Assembly (NCBI GenBank): GCA_965240325.2
Contig: OZ251240.1
Span: 868,001 to 932,000, forward strand
Direction: 5' to 3'
DNA: 64,000 bases
From: Rebecca billardiae RCC1528
Lineage: Eukaryota > Haptophyta
Shown here: positions 22,636-32,046 of the stretch, piece by piece
How positions within the stretch are numbered: the stretch's first letter is position 1
How the letters are laid out: each line of letters opens with the position of its first letter
Position numbers and translations under genes: made by a program
The notes under the pieces: model-generated
The model's database searches: none
What the model was told of the DNA's origin: nothing
What the model saw: only the letters and a program-made list of their open reading frames with translations

Positions 22636-25454
22636 CTAGTACAGCTTGGTCCGGCAATTCCGCGCGCCGCAATGGCACGGCAGCGTCTTGCCCGGCACCT
22701 GCGAGGGGCGCGTCGCGTCGCGGCAGCGGCGCGCGCGTCATCTCGGGCGCGCGGCGGGGCGCTGGGCGGCGCAGCTCGCGCCGGGTGCTGCGCGCGCGGC
22801 AGCCGTGCGGCGCGCGCACGTTGAGGTAGCCGTAGTCGTACGAGATCTCCTCGAGTGCGGCGATGTCTCGCAGCGCAAACAGCGCCACGCGCGGCAGCCG
22901 CGTGGTGTGGTCTGCGCCCGTGTGCGCGGCGACCGCGGCGACCGCGGCGCGCGCGCGCGCGCGCGCGCGCGGCGCACCGCGGTCAGAAGCAAGCGTGACG
23001 TGCGCCGCGGTGCGATGCGCCCGCGCGGTTGCATCGAGCGGGCGCGCACCGGCGAACACGCGCTGCTTGAAGCAGTTGGGCGCGCACGAGTGGTTGATGA
23101 ACCGCGCCACGTTCGAGAAGAGCGTCGCGTCCACGCACATCCGCAGCGCGTCCGCGCCGTCCCCCTGCACGTCCATCAGCCGAGACATGCCGTCGCGGTC
23201 GTACCGGATGCCGCGCTCCTCCGCCTCGTCGTCCGGCACGTGCTCGCCCGCGTACTCGCAGACGAACGAGCCCTTGCGGATCTGGTCGACCGTGCGCACC
23301 GACCAGCCCGCCTTGGGCGTGCGGAACACCTCGAGCCGAACCTGCCGCACGCAACCGCCGCCGCCCCCGCCAACGCGCGGGCGCGCGTGTCGGCGGGCCG
23401 GGAGGCGGCAGCGCGCGGCCAGCGCGCGCACGCGCCCGGCGCCGCGCGCGCCGCGCGCGCACCTGCATGCCTCGCTGCACGATCCGGTTGGGGCACGCCT
23501 GCGAGCACGCGCACAGCTCGTTGCACTCGTAGATGGACTCGTACGGCCGCTTGAGCCGGCGGCCCTGCGCGTACGCGGACATCGGCCGAGCGAGCCGATC
23601 GCTCACGCCGTCACGGTGCACGCACACGCAGCCGCCGTCGAGCGCGCACCCCGACTTGCAGCCGCAGCCGGACGGGTGCCCCGAGTGCAGGTCGTACGTG
23701 GAGAGCACGCGCACGCCCTCCGCGCCGACGCAGACGGGCACGTACGTGAAGTCGAGCGGCGCGGGCTCGTCGTCCGCGCCGTTGTACACCGCGATCGGCG
23801 AGCGCTCCACGCCCGCAGACAGGTCAGCGCACAGCAGCCGCTCCGTCGGTCGGTGACGGAGCACCACCTCGGCAATGGTGGCACACGTGAGGTCCGGCGG
23901 CGGCCTCGGCCGCGCGACGAGCACGTCGCGCCGGTCCGGGAAGAAGGGGTACGCGAGCTTGTGGTCCTGCTGCGCCTCGATCGGCACGAGGGCCGGGTGG
24001 GTCGGGTGGTCCACGGCCAAGCAGTACCCTAGCCCACAGCCGTCAGCGTCGCCGGCCGGCGGTGGCCGCGGCGGCGCGCCGTGCGCCCGCGCCGCGCTCG
24101 CGGCAACGTGGCCTGCCGCCGCGCTGCCCGTGCCGCCAGCAGCGGCGGTGGCCGCCGGCGCTGGCTCCGCGCCCGACACGGAGCCGCCCGCGACAGACGC
24201 GGCGGCGCTCGTCCCGGGCGTCTCGTCGCGCTCCCTCGCGCCCGCGTCCTCCGCAGCGCCAGGCCCGTCCTCCGGCGCCGCGCCGGCCGCGCGCCTCTCC
24301 TCCGCCGCACCCGGCGGCGCGACTCGGCGCGCCCTGAAAAGGGACTGGGTCTCCGGCAGCAGCAGCTGCTCGGCGAGCATCAGCCGCACGTCCGCGAGCG
24401 TGTGCTGCGGCGTGAGCGCGAGCACCCCGGCGACCGACTCGTCCTGCGCGTCATGCGCGAAGACCAGCAGCTCGCGCACCGCCGACGGCCCGCGCGTGCC
24501 GCCCAGCGCCATCTGAGCCGTGGTAAGACCCCAGGCTGAGGCGAGCCGGCGGCGGCGCGCCTGCTCGGCGGCCGCCTGGCGCACGCGCGCGTCCGCCGCG
24601 GCGGTGCGCGGGGGCCGTAGGCTGACGGGGTCGCCGACGCCATGGGCGACGTCCCCCGCCCGCCGCCCGCCCTGCAGCCACGCCAGCTTGCGCAGGTGCA
24701 GCGGCAGCTGCAGGTCGAGCTTCGAGGCCGCATCGGCCGAATCCGCATGGTCGAGCGAGCGCGCGCCCGACTTGTCCAGCAGCTGCCACGCGAGCTCGAG
24801 GATGGCGTCGCGCCCCGTGTGGTCGGCGAGGGCGGCCTCGATCGCGCCGACGATCTCGTCCGCGCACGCAAACTCGTACGCCTCCACCCGGCGCAGCACC
24901 GCCGCCAGCGCCCGCTGGAAGCCTGCCAGGATGGCGGTCGGGCTTTTGGTGTTCTTCCTGGGCGGCTTGTGCCTGCGCAGCTCGGCCGAGTCCATCAGCG
25001 TGCGCAGGAGCTCCGTGTACGCCTCGTGGGAGCAGAAGGCGAGCCAACGTAGCCTAGACTCGAAGATGAGGAGCAGGTCGCGCAGCCGCGCGAGCGACAT
25101 GCCCGCGGCCGTGGTCGCCTCGCGCCAGCGCGGCCGCAACGCCGCCCATTCGGTGGAGAACGCGCACGGCAGCACGACGGCCTCGAGGTTGAGCATCGAC
25201 GTCGCGAGCGCCTCGGGCGTGCTCGATTCGCACACGTTGTTGAACCACGGCTCGCGCGCCGACTCCCACAGCACGTGGTCTACCGCGTTCCACGGGATCG
25301 CGTCCTCGAGATCGAGCAGGTGCGAGCGCACCTGGTCCAACCCGTCATGCAGCGGGCGGGTGAGGTGCACCTTCCACGTGTCGTCGCTCGCGATTGCGTC
25401 CGCGTCGTACCCGATCAGCAGGTGCACGCGCTTATTCTTCGCCGCGGCGGCCAT
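22636..25454 (-). CDS. SUV39/SETDB-type histone H3K9 methyltransferase with WHIM-like N-terminal region
   Basis: Four exons join in phase: 25,454-23,463, 23,341-23,050, 22,911-22,820 and 22,698-22,636 (812 aa). Three short introns of 121-138 nt use GTGCG or CAG|GTGCGC donors. The N-terminal region (MAAAAKNKRV onward) has WNAVDHVLWESAREPWFNN and Leu-rich helices that recall the WHIM/DDT region of chromatin remodellers. Then come a pre-SET Cys cluster (SGCGCKSGCALDGGCVC, CNELCACSQACPNRIVQRG), SET (GSFVCEYAGEHVPDDEAEER, NVARFINHSCAPN, ISYDYGY) and post-SET (PCHCGARNCRTKLY, ending the protein). All substrate and SAM motifs look intact, so an active heterochromatin H3K9 methyltransferase is likely. 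It shares a 106-bp divergent promoter with the next gene. Confidence 0.9.
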
Positions 25455-25560
25455 CCCCTCCGCAGCCGCGCGCCGCCCGCGCCCGCGCCGACGCCCGCAG
25501 CTTGCGCCAGCGATGTCGTACTGCTTCCCGCGCCTCGCGCGCCTTCCGCGTGGCCACACG
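25455..25560. promoter_or_regulatory. Divergent promoter between the histone methyltransferase and the CCCH methyltransferase
   Basis: The two start codons are only 106 bp apart on opposite strands, so both 5' UTRs and a shared promoter must fit here unless the minus gene uses a longer in-frame start (25,559). The sequence is GC-rich and I see no TATA-like box. Confidence 0.5.
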
Positions 25561-26649
25561 ATGGCGGGCGACTCGCCGCGCGAGTGGCGGCTTCATAACC
25601 AGCGGCCTGGCGAGGTGGACCCGGCGGTCAGAAGCGGCGACTGCGTGGCCGTGAAGAAGCTCGGCGCCACTGGCACTGTCGCTGCGCTTCACGGTGAGAC
25701 CGCGGCCGTGACGGTCCCCGATCCGCGCTGCCCGGCGGTGCCCAAAGCGCTTGAGGTGCATGCGAGCCAGCTCACGCGCGTGTACGCTGACGGGGTGGTG
25801 GCGTGCCCGGAGACCGACGTCTTCCGCCTCCTCGCCGCCACGCAGCTCCGACAGGATGACGTCTGCGTCGAGCTCGGCTCGTGCTACGGCCACACGACGG
25901 CGGTGCTTGCCAAGCACTGCGCGCTTGTCGTCGGCGTCGACACATCTCAGTCCGCGGTCGCTGCAGCGCGCGAGGCGTACCCTCAGCTCGAGTTCCGGCA
26001 GTTCGACGTGATCGAGGAGCCGTACCTCCTCGCGGACGTCGCCGACGCGTGCACCGTGTGCTTCGTCGACATCGGCGGCAACCGCGAGCTCGAGGCGCTC
26101 TGCCGGCTGCTGCCACTCGTCGAGGCTCTGCTGAGGCCGCGGCTCGTGTGCGTCAAGAGCCGCGCGCTGTATGCCGCGGCGGAGGCGCATGCGCAGCGGC
26201 ACGGCGGCGCCGCGCGCGGCCGCGTGCCGCAGGCGCACGCGTGGTGGTCAGCCATGCTGGCCGACGAGCGGCTGCAGGCGCCGGCCAAGCCGGCGAAGCA
26301 GTACCACAATGACGGCCAGGTTGACGGCGCCTCGCGCTTCACGCAGTTCCCGCTCGCCTACCTGCCGGTCGACGCGCCCGACGGCAGCGGGCGGCAGATC
26401 TGCCGCTTCCACAACTACGGCGTGTGCAAGCGAAGCGAGGGCGAGTGTCACTACGACCATGCGCACTGCCACCACTGCCTTGGCCGCGGGCACCGCGCGA
26501 AAAACTGCAGCGCGCGCAGTCCGCTGGAAGTGCGCCCCGCGACGCGCGACTGGGCCGACTGCCGTCCCAGCGCGCCGGCATCGGCGGCTGACGATGCTCG
26601 GATGCCCGAAGCGGGCGGCCCGGCGCAATCTCGAGCAGCCGTCTCGTGA
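25561..26649 (+). CDS. SAM-dependent methyltransferase-like protein with CCCH and CCHC zinc fingers
   Basis: A single exon of 362 aa starting at the first Met. Residues about 90-210 form a Rossmann methyltransferase fold: VCVELGSCYGHTTAVLA is motif I, VVGVDTSQSAVAAA motif II, and VCFVDIGGN the motif IV region. The C-terminal part has a CCCH finger (C-x7-C-x6-C-x3-H around ICRFHNYGVCKRSEGECHYD), directly followed by a CCHC zinc knuckle (CHHCLGRGHRAKNC). CCCH and CCHC modules usually bind single-stranded RNA, so RNA methylation is a reasonable inference. The substrate is unknown, and the fold may have kept SAM binding without catalysis. Codon use matches its neighbours. Confidence 0.8.
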   Translation: MAGDSPREWRLHNQRPGEVDPAVRSGDCVAVKKLGATGTVAALHGETAAVTVPDPRCPAVPKALEVHASQLTRVYADGVVACPETDVFRLLAATQLRQDDVCVELGSCYGHTTAVLAKHCALVVGVDTSQSAVAAAREAYPQLEFRQFDVIEEPYLLADVADACTVCFVDIGGNRELEALCRLLPLVEALLRPRLVCVKSRALYAAAEAHAQRHGGAARGRVPQAHAWWSAMLADERLQAPAKPAKQYHNDGQVDGASRFTQFPLAYLPVDAPDGSGRQICRFHNYGVCKRSEGECHYDHAHCHHCLGRGHRAKNCSARSPLEVRPATRDWADCRPSAPASAADDARMPEAGGPAQSRAAVS

Positions 26650-26972
26650 TGCGGCGTGGTGGTGCTCGCTGCCGTGCTGTACTGTACGCTTACAAAATAT
26701 ACCGCCACATTTTGTAAGCCCCTTGATTGGACTTGGTCGCTCCCAAAAGTGGCTGGCGTGCGGCTAGATCTCCCCCTTTCTACGAGTTCGCCCCCTTTCT
26801 ATTTTCGCGGTGGTACACTTGTTGCACCCCCATGACTTTACACACTCATGTTTAGTCATCATTCATCCGCACGTGCCCACCGCGTCACTGGTTCCGCGGT
26901 CGGAAGAACATCCCGAAGCGGGAGGCGGTTGCCCACGGCCGTCCGCCACTCCGCCGCGGATTTGAGGCGACA
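26650..26972. other. Intergenic spacer
   Basis: A mixed-composition stretch of 323 bp with pyrimidine-rich runs (near 26,770-26,815). It should hold the 3' UTR of the upstream gene and the promoter of the next one. A 10-bp motif, tacaaaatat, recurs as an inverted partner (acattttgta) about 20 bp on, possibly a small hairpin. Confidence 0.45.
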
Positions 26973-27587
26973 ATGTCGTCCCGCGCGAGCCGCGAGCAGC
27001 TGGTCGGGCAGCTCAGCCCGAATGTTCGCGCATCGCTCGGTTCAAGCCCGCTCGTGCGCAGACTTCTGCTGTCGCACGGGCTGAAATTTGGCACGCATTC
27101 GGAAGCACGTGGCACGACAGCGCAGCCGTCGCCCTCGGACGAGCCCAACTTCGAGCCACACCACAAAAAGCCGCGCACAGGAGAGCTCGTACAGCGCGCC
27201 AGTCTCAGATCGGACTTGCTCTCAGCCGCCATCACCGACGGCGACCCTCCTACACGCCAACATCTCAGCTTGCCGGACATGTTGCCAGCTGCACGCCGTC
27301 ATGCAGCATCGGATGTTGTGCTCCGGCACTTCCGAGACAACCTCGTCTCCTCGGCGGTCAGCAGGGTGGAGCGCTGCGGCCGGCAACCTGTCATTCGGCA
27401 AGTGCACTCCCTGGTCAAGCGGTGGCACGAGCACGGCCTCCGCCAGGTCAGCTCGCGCGCGGCCGAACTCGGCGTGCTGCGAGCGGTGCTCGTCGCGGTG
27501 CTGGACGCGCCTGAGCCGCCGCAGCCGGCGCGCACGGTTGACCTGGACGCTGCCTCGGCACTTCTCTGCCTGTGCTCGGGGGGGTGA
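26973..27587 (+). CDS. Hypothetical protein, 204 aa
   Basis: A single open frame from ATG to TGA. Codon use is third-position G/C-rich and the composition balanced, unlike the shadow ORFs around it. The protein is basic and alpha-helical, with no signal peptide or membrane segment; HHKKPRTG resembles a short basic nuclear-type patch. I recognise no domain. It lies between the methyltransferase gene and an AT-rich spacer. It could be a real small nuclear protein, or one exon of a longer gene, since splicing was not visible. Confidence 0.5.
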   Translation: MSSRASREQLVGQLSPNVRASLGSSPLVRRLLLSHGLKFGTHSEARGTTAQPSPSDEPNFEPHHKKPRTGELVQRASLRSDLLSAAITDGDPPTRQHLSLPDMLPAARRHAASDVVLRHFRDNLVSSAVSRVERCGRQPVIRQVHSLVKRWHEHGLRQVSSRAAELGVLRAVLVAVLDAPEPPQPARTVDLDAASALLCLCSGG

Positions 27588-28788
27588 GCCGGGCGTGCGC
27601 AACCATTCCCTATCTCGCGCCCAAGTCCTGCGGCATGTGGCAGTCGGAGGAAGTGGCGTCAAGCAGACTTAGTAGCAGTCCGCGCAGGCTTCGAATCAGT
27701 CTTCGATGCCTGGACAGCCGCATGTTTTCTACCGAGATTCTCGGCCCCTGCCACGAGTTCAGACGAATTGACCAGCATCGTCGGTAGACGGTAGAAAGCC
27801 GCCTGTCTGAGGCGGCCTGTGCCGAGTCACCGACGACTTATTGCACTATTAATAGATAGGTCTGTGAGTAGTATCAGATTGAGATAGGTCGTAGTTCGTT
27901 ATTATTTTTTTAAAATTATAAACTAATACGACTACTAATAGTAGCATCAGCGCAGCTAGCTTCTTATTATAAATAGTATTATAAAGTAGTATCGTCGTTG
28001 TATTATACTAATAATAAATAATAATAATATCATATATATATATGATTAATGCATGCTGTCCATACTAAACACTAGTGACCTACAAGTACATATAATGCCG
28101 ATATATCATGCACTAGTGCGGCGGCGCCGACGGAGTTCGGTACAGTACTGTTACAGTTTACTAAGAATAAGAGACGCACACAGCTCAGGCAGGCGAGATT
28201 GTAGAATACTCCGATGAAGCCAGTATTACTATTAGGCCACCGCGCGCCGTGCCCCGCGTGCCCGTCAGTCGGCAGTAGTCTGCCGCGCGGATTAATTAAT
28301 AAAATTATTACGCGGTGTCCGCCGTGGGCGGTGGGTCCGACTACTCACTGGGCGCCAGTGGCCCGGCGGGGCGTGGCCCGTCCGACTCCGAGGACGCCGA
28401 GGACGGTAGCACTACCGGCAGAGCCTGCTGTGAGCCCTGCTGAGCCGGGCTGCACCGCCGCCCGCAGCACTGCGTCCGACTCACTCACAGTCTCACTCCG
28501 CGCTGTCGAGTGTCGTTGACTACTTACTCGCGCCGCCGTCACTCACTCACTACACATACTAGTACACGGGAGAGTGAGCCAACGTGCGAGAGCGAACGAG
28601 GCGCTGAGCACGTCCGATGCTGGCGAGAGACATCCCGAGCGTCGCGTTCTCGACCACGCCAGCCGGCGCGCTTCACGCCGGCCGCCGCAGCGCCCGCACT
28701 CTAGTTATTCGCCTGTTGTCGCCCTCGCCGCGGGGGCGCCAAGCCAGGATGAAACTCGACCGAGCGTTCCATACAAGTAAGAGGTTCG
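27588..28788. other. AT-rich intergenic region
   Basis: This 1.2-kb stretch has a strongly AT-rich core at 27,840-28,060, in sharp contrast to the GC-rich genes, and one copy of the dispersed TTTACTAAGAATA repeat (28,152). No gene seen. Such AT islands recur near the repeats at 36.3, 37.9 and 57.0 kb. Confidence 0.65.
28152..28201 (+). repeat. Dispersed repeat copy A (TTTACTAAGAATAAGAGAC family)
   Basis: A unit of about 50 bp beginning cagtttactaagaataagag and continuing through gctcaggcaggcgagattg. The same unit is found at 30,801, in part at 52,052, and diverged at 58,878, always in the same orientation. It is non-coding. Confidence 0.85.
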
Positions 28789-30678
28789 TCACACGAGCTC
28801 CACCCCCGCACGCCGCCCAGGCCTCTGCGTGCGCCCGGAGCCGCACAGCGGCCAGCCGCAGCCGCGCATGTGTGCGGGGTACTCGCCAAACTCCTCCTCG
28901 GCATCAGCCTCGGCGTGCGCCGCACCTGCAGCGCCGTCAGACTTGGCCAGGGCACCGGACTCGGCGGAGGCCTCGAAGAGCTCCGGCTCGAGGCGCACGA
29001 GCAGGAGTGGCGCCAAGCACGCGAGCAGCTCCGGCCGCGCGCGCGCCGTGCGCCGGAATCCGCTGAAGTCGAGTGCGTCATCGCGGGTGGTGTGCGCGGC
29101 CGCCCACAGCGCGAGCGCGGCCTGATCGCTCAGCCCAAGCCCCGGTGGGGGCGCAGTCACTAGTCGCAGCAGCCGCTCGCGCGGCACCAGCCCGCCCGGC
29201 TCGGCCGCCTCCGCCGGACCCGGCGGTGGCGGCGTGCCGGTGAGCGCCGCCCACCACAGCACCTCCGCTGCGCGCCGGTGCGCCTCGCTCGCGCCGGCCG
29301 TGCGCATCAGCAGCGCCGCATGCAGCCAGTCGGCAAACGTGACGACGCCGTCCCCGTCCACGTCGAGCGCGCGGAAGGCCAGCTCGAGCTCGGCTCGAAG
29401 GAAGCGCGCGGCCACGTCCTCGCCCACGCGGGGCGTCGGGCTCGGGCCCGCGCCGGCCGCGTCGGGCGTGCGCGGCGGGGCACGCGAGCCGCCGCGCGCC
29501 GCCGGCCCCGGCCCGTCGCCTGCGGGCGCGCCCTCTGAGCCGAGCCACTCGGCGAGGGTGAGCTCGCCGCGCCGCCGGGCGTCCAGCCGCGCGAACTCGG
29601 CGAGCGCGGCCTTGAGCCCGTCGCGGTCGACGCCGAACGCGGCCTGGAGCGCGGCCGCGCCCACCACCGCGCTCGCCGTCGGCATGCCCAGCCTCGCCGC
29701 GCGCGTCTGCAGCACCACGTCGTCTTGCGAGTGGCCAGTCGTTGGCACGCCGAGCGCTGACGCCATCCGCTCGCGCACGTTGGCCGCAAACAGCTGCGGG
29801 TCGGCGCGCTCGGCGGCGTTCGGCACGTACGGCGGGAGGTACTCGACCTGCATGTGGTTGACGAACTGCGTGAGCAGCCGCAGCACGATCTTCAGCGACG
29901 AGCCGTTGCCGTACACCCAGCTCGGGTCCGCGTGGCTGTGCGGCAGCTTGACAATCACCGGCTGCACGGCCGCGCCCGGCGCAAAGGCGCCGTGCTTGAA
30001 CGAGATCAGGGTGGTGCCGTTGGTGACGGTGCCCTCGGGGAAGACGGCGACCTGCGGGAAAGGCTGCTCGGACAGCGCGCGCCGGCTGATCTCCGCGAGC
30101 ACGTCCGCGCGCGACGTCGGCGACGCGCGGTCGACGAGGATCGTCTGCATCGCGCGCGCCATCGCCGAGAAGAGCGGCACGTCCACGTTCTCCGCCGCGG
30201 CGACGAAGCACGAGCCGTGGCGCGCGGCGAGGTAGATGGGCTCGACGAAGCCGCGGTGGTTGCACACGAGGATCGGCGCCTCGTGCCGCGCCGCGGGCCG
30301 CCCCTTCTCCTCGATCCAGTAGTAGCCTGCGATGAAGAGCTGCAGTCTGAAGAGCAGCCTCATCACGCCCACGAGCAGCTGGCGTGGGCGCGAGAGCGAG
30401 CGCGGCGGGTGCGCCGACAGCGCCTCGTCGGGGAGGAATGCAATGGCGAGGCGCGCGAACACCCACTCGAGCAGCATGCACAGCGCCACGCCCACCAGCC
30501 GCACGGGCAACAGCGTGACGGCGGTGATGCACGTCTTGACGACGTCAAACACGCTCACCGGTCGGCTGCCGACAGCGGTCGGCACGAATGGGTTGATGGG
30601 CTCGGGTATGCGCCTGGGTGTTGGTTTCGCACCACTCAGCCCGTTCGCTGACGTCGACGGGGTCGGCGCGACCGACAT
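28789..30678 (-). CDS. LPEAT-type lysophospholipid acyltransferase with EF-hand
   Basis: An intronless 629-aa protein. An N-terminal hydrophobic region (about 45-115) anchors it in the ER membrane. The PlsC-type acyltransferase core has VCNHRGFVEPIYLA (the NHx4E form typical of plant LPEATs), AMQTILVDRASPTSR, VAVFPEGTVTNGTTLISF and QFVNHMQVEYLPPYVP. The C-terminal half carries one clear EF-hand loop (DVDGDGVVTFAD) and weaker helical pairs, as in plant LPEAT2. It should re-acylate lysophosphatidylethanolamine or lysophosphatidylcholine with acyl-CoA, and calcium may tune it. The C-terminus is Ala/Glu-rich. The Met at 30,678 is the first in frame. Called from motifs; substrate preference is unknown. 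Confidence 0.92.
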   Translation of the reverse strand: MSVAPTPSTSANGLSGAKPTPRRIPEPINPFVPTAVGSRPVSVFDVVKTCITAVTLLPVRLVGVALCMLLEWVFARLAIAFLPDEALSAHPPRSLSRPRQLLVGVMRLLFRLQLFIAGYYWIEEKGRPAARHEAPILVCNHRGFVEPIYLAARHGSCFVAAAENVDVPLFSAMARAMQTILVDRASPTSRADVLAEISRRALSEQPFPQVAVFPEGTVTNGTTLISFKHGAFAPGAAVQPVIVKLPHSHADPSWVYGNGSSLKIVLRLLTQFVNHMQVEYLPPYVPNAAERADPQLFAANVRERMASALGVPTTGHSQDDVVLQTRAARLGMPTASAVVGAAALQAAFGVDRDGLKAALAEFARLDARRRGELTLAEWLGSEGAPAGDGPGPAARGGSRAPPRTPDAAGAGPSPTPRVGEDVAARFLRAELELAFRALDVDGDGVVTFADWLHAALLMRTAGASEAHRRAAEVLWWAALTGTPPPPGPAEAAEPGGLVPRERLLRLVTAPPPGLGLSDQAALALWAAAHTTRDDALDFSGFRRTARARPELLACLAPLLLVRLEPELFEASAESGALAKSDGAAGAAHAEADAEEEFGEYPAHMRGCGWPLCGSGRTQRPGRRAGVELV

Positions 30679-30800
30679 GATGACTGAGCTGCGGTCGCGG
30701 GGTCACGCCGGGACCACGGCCACGCCCCACGCGACAAGTCGCAGCAGCTGTCGGAGGCGGGCGCTCAATTTTTCCAATTCGGGTCGGGCCTACGGGCGCC

Positions 30801-30866
30801 TACAGTTTACTAAGAATACAGTTTACTAAGAATAAGAGACGCACACAGCTCAGGCAGGCGAGATTG
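30801..30866 (+). repeat. Dispersed repeat copy B, with internal 17-bp duplication
   Basis: The same unit as at 28,152, but cagtttactaagaata is doubled before the unit continues to gcgagattg. It ends only 45 bp before the start codon of the plastid-targeted gene, so it may sit in that gene's promoter or 5' UTR. Confidence 0.85.
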
Positions 30867-30910
30867 ACGCAGTACAAGCTCGCGAGCTCAGCTTTTCGTC
30901 CTGCGCCACG

Positions 30911-31504
30911 ATGGCTGGTGGGGGTGTGCTGGCAGTGCTGGGTGCACTTGCCTGGGCACCACCAGCCTCGCTTGCACGTAACCCGCCCGCGAGCACCTTC
31001 CGCGTCGCGCAGCCCGTGCACACGCATTGCCAGCACCCGACCCCGCCTGGTCGGGCGCGTGTCGCGGCCATCGGCCTGCAGCCAGAGGACGTGCCGCTCG
31101 TCGCGGCCGGCGCTCTTATCGCGGTGGGCGCTGGCGCTCTGCAGCTCTCGCTGGCTTCGGGGAAGCGCGGACTAGGGGCGTTTCTCGCGCAGGAGAAATC
31201 CAAAAATCCCTTCTATTCGCGCACATTCAAGGCCGATGAGCCCCAGCCGCCTGCCTGGTGGCCGGAGTGGCTGCGATTGCCCGAGTTGGACTACGTCGAG
31301 GTGTACGGGCAGGAGCCGAGGCGGCCGACGGGGGTGCGCAGGGAGATGGACCCGGCGGAGCTCGAGAGCTCGCGGCGGGAGCTCGAGCGGCTGATGCAAG
31401 TCGATGTGGACGCAGAGCTGGGGCGGGGCGAGGGCGGCGGTTCTGGCGGTGCCTCGTCGGCAGGCGATTCGGACGGCGACATGTCGGACTCGGAATCCGA
31501 CTAG
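30911..31504 (+). CDS. Small plastid-targeted membrane-associated protein, unknown function
   Basis: A single exon of 197 aa. The N-terminus is a signal peptide (GGVLAVLGALAWAPPASLA) followed by a hydroxylated, basic stretch (NPPASTFRVAQPVHTH), the bipartite signal for secondary plastids. One membrane segment follows (VPLVAAGALIAVGAGALQL), then a conserved-looking GLGAFLAQEKSKNPFY and a Trp/Pro patch (PPAWWPEWLRLPELDYVEVY). The C-terminus is acidic and Ser/Asp-rich. The family is not recognised; it looks like an algal plastid protein of unknown role, perhaps thylakoid-linked. Start at the first Met. Confidence 0.75.
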   Translation: MAGGGVLAVLGALAWAPPASLARNPPASTFRVAQPVHTHCQHPTPPGRARVAAIGLQPEDVPLVAAGALIAVGAGALQLSLASGKRGLGAFLAQEKSKNPFYSRTFKADEPQPPAWWPEWLRLPELDYVEVYGQEPRRPTGVRREMDPAELESSRRELERLMQVDVDAELGRGEGGGSGGASSAGDSDGDMSDSESD

Positions 31505-32046
31505 GGCTGAGCCTGACGGGCGGCCTGCGGGGTGGCTCCGGGGCCCGGGGCCGTCCTGCGCTGTCGCGCGGAAGAGTGAGGTCAATCGTGCCGACAGTTT
31601 CATCTGCTCGTTCAGCGTGTCAACCCTGCTGCTTGCAGCCGAGCGGCCGCCGCTGGGCGGGGCCGCGCCGCCCCGGGCCTGACTCGGCCGGGCCGGCGGC
31701 CGCCCGCCGCTCCGGCTGACCCCGCGGCGCGACTGCTAAGACCTGATGAGTCTTCACTCATGAGCTGCAAACCGCGACTCACGACTCTGCTACTCAGTCA
31801 GATGCCGTGCTCGTAGCAGTGGCATCGATCCGTGCATTTTTGATTGCAGCGCAGCATGATGGCGTTTTAATAATATTCCGCCGCCTGTCCGGCCAAAATA
31901 CGAACGACGTTACGGAGAAATACATAGCCGAGCGAACGATGGCCGACTGCTCGGGGCAGTAGCGAACCCGCCCGCTACTAATCTTTGCCATCAATCACCC
32001 CCTGTCTGAGGGCGGGCGGCGCGGGCAAGGGCCGCGGTAGCCACCC
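31505..32046. other. Intergenic spacer
   Basis: A 542-bp stretch between two plus-strand genes. It becomes AT-richer towards 31,860-31,990. ORFs on both strands here are shadows. It should contain the promoter of the axonemal gene. No repeat seen. Confidence 0.55.
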
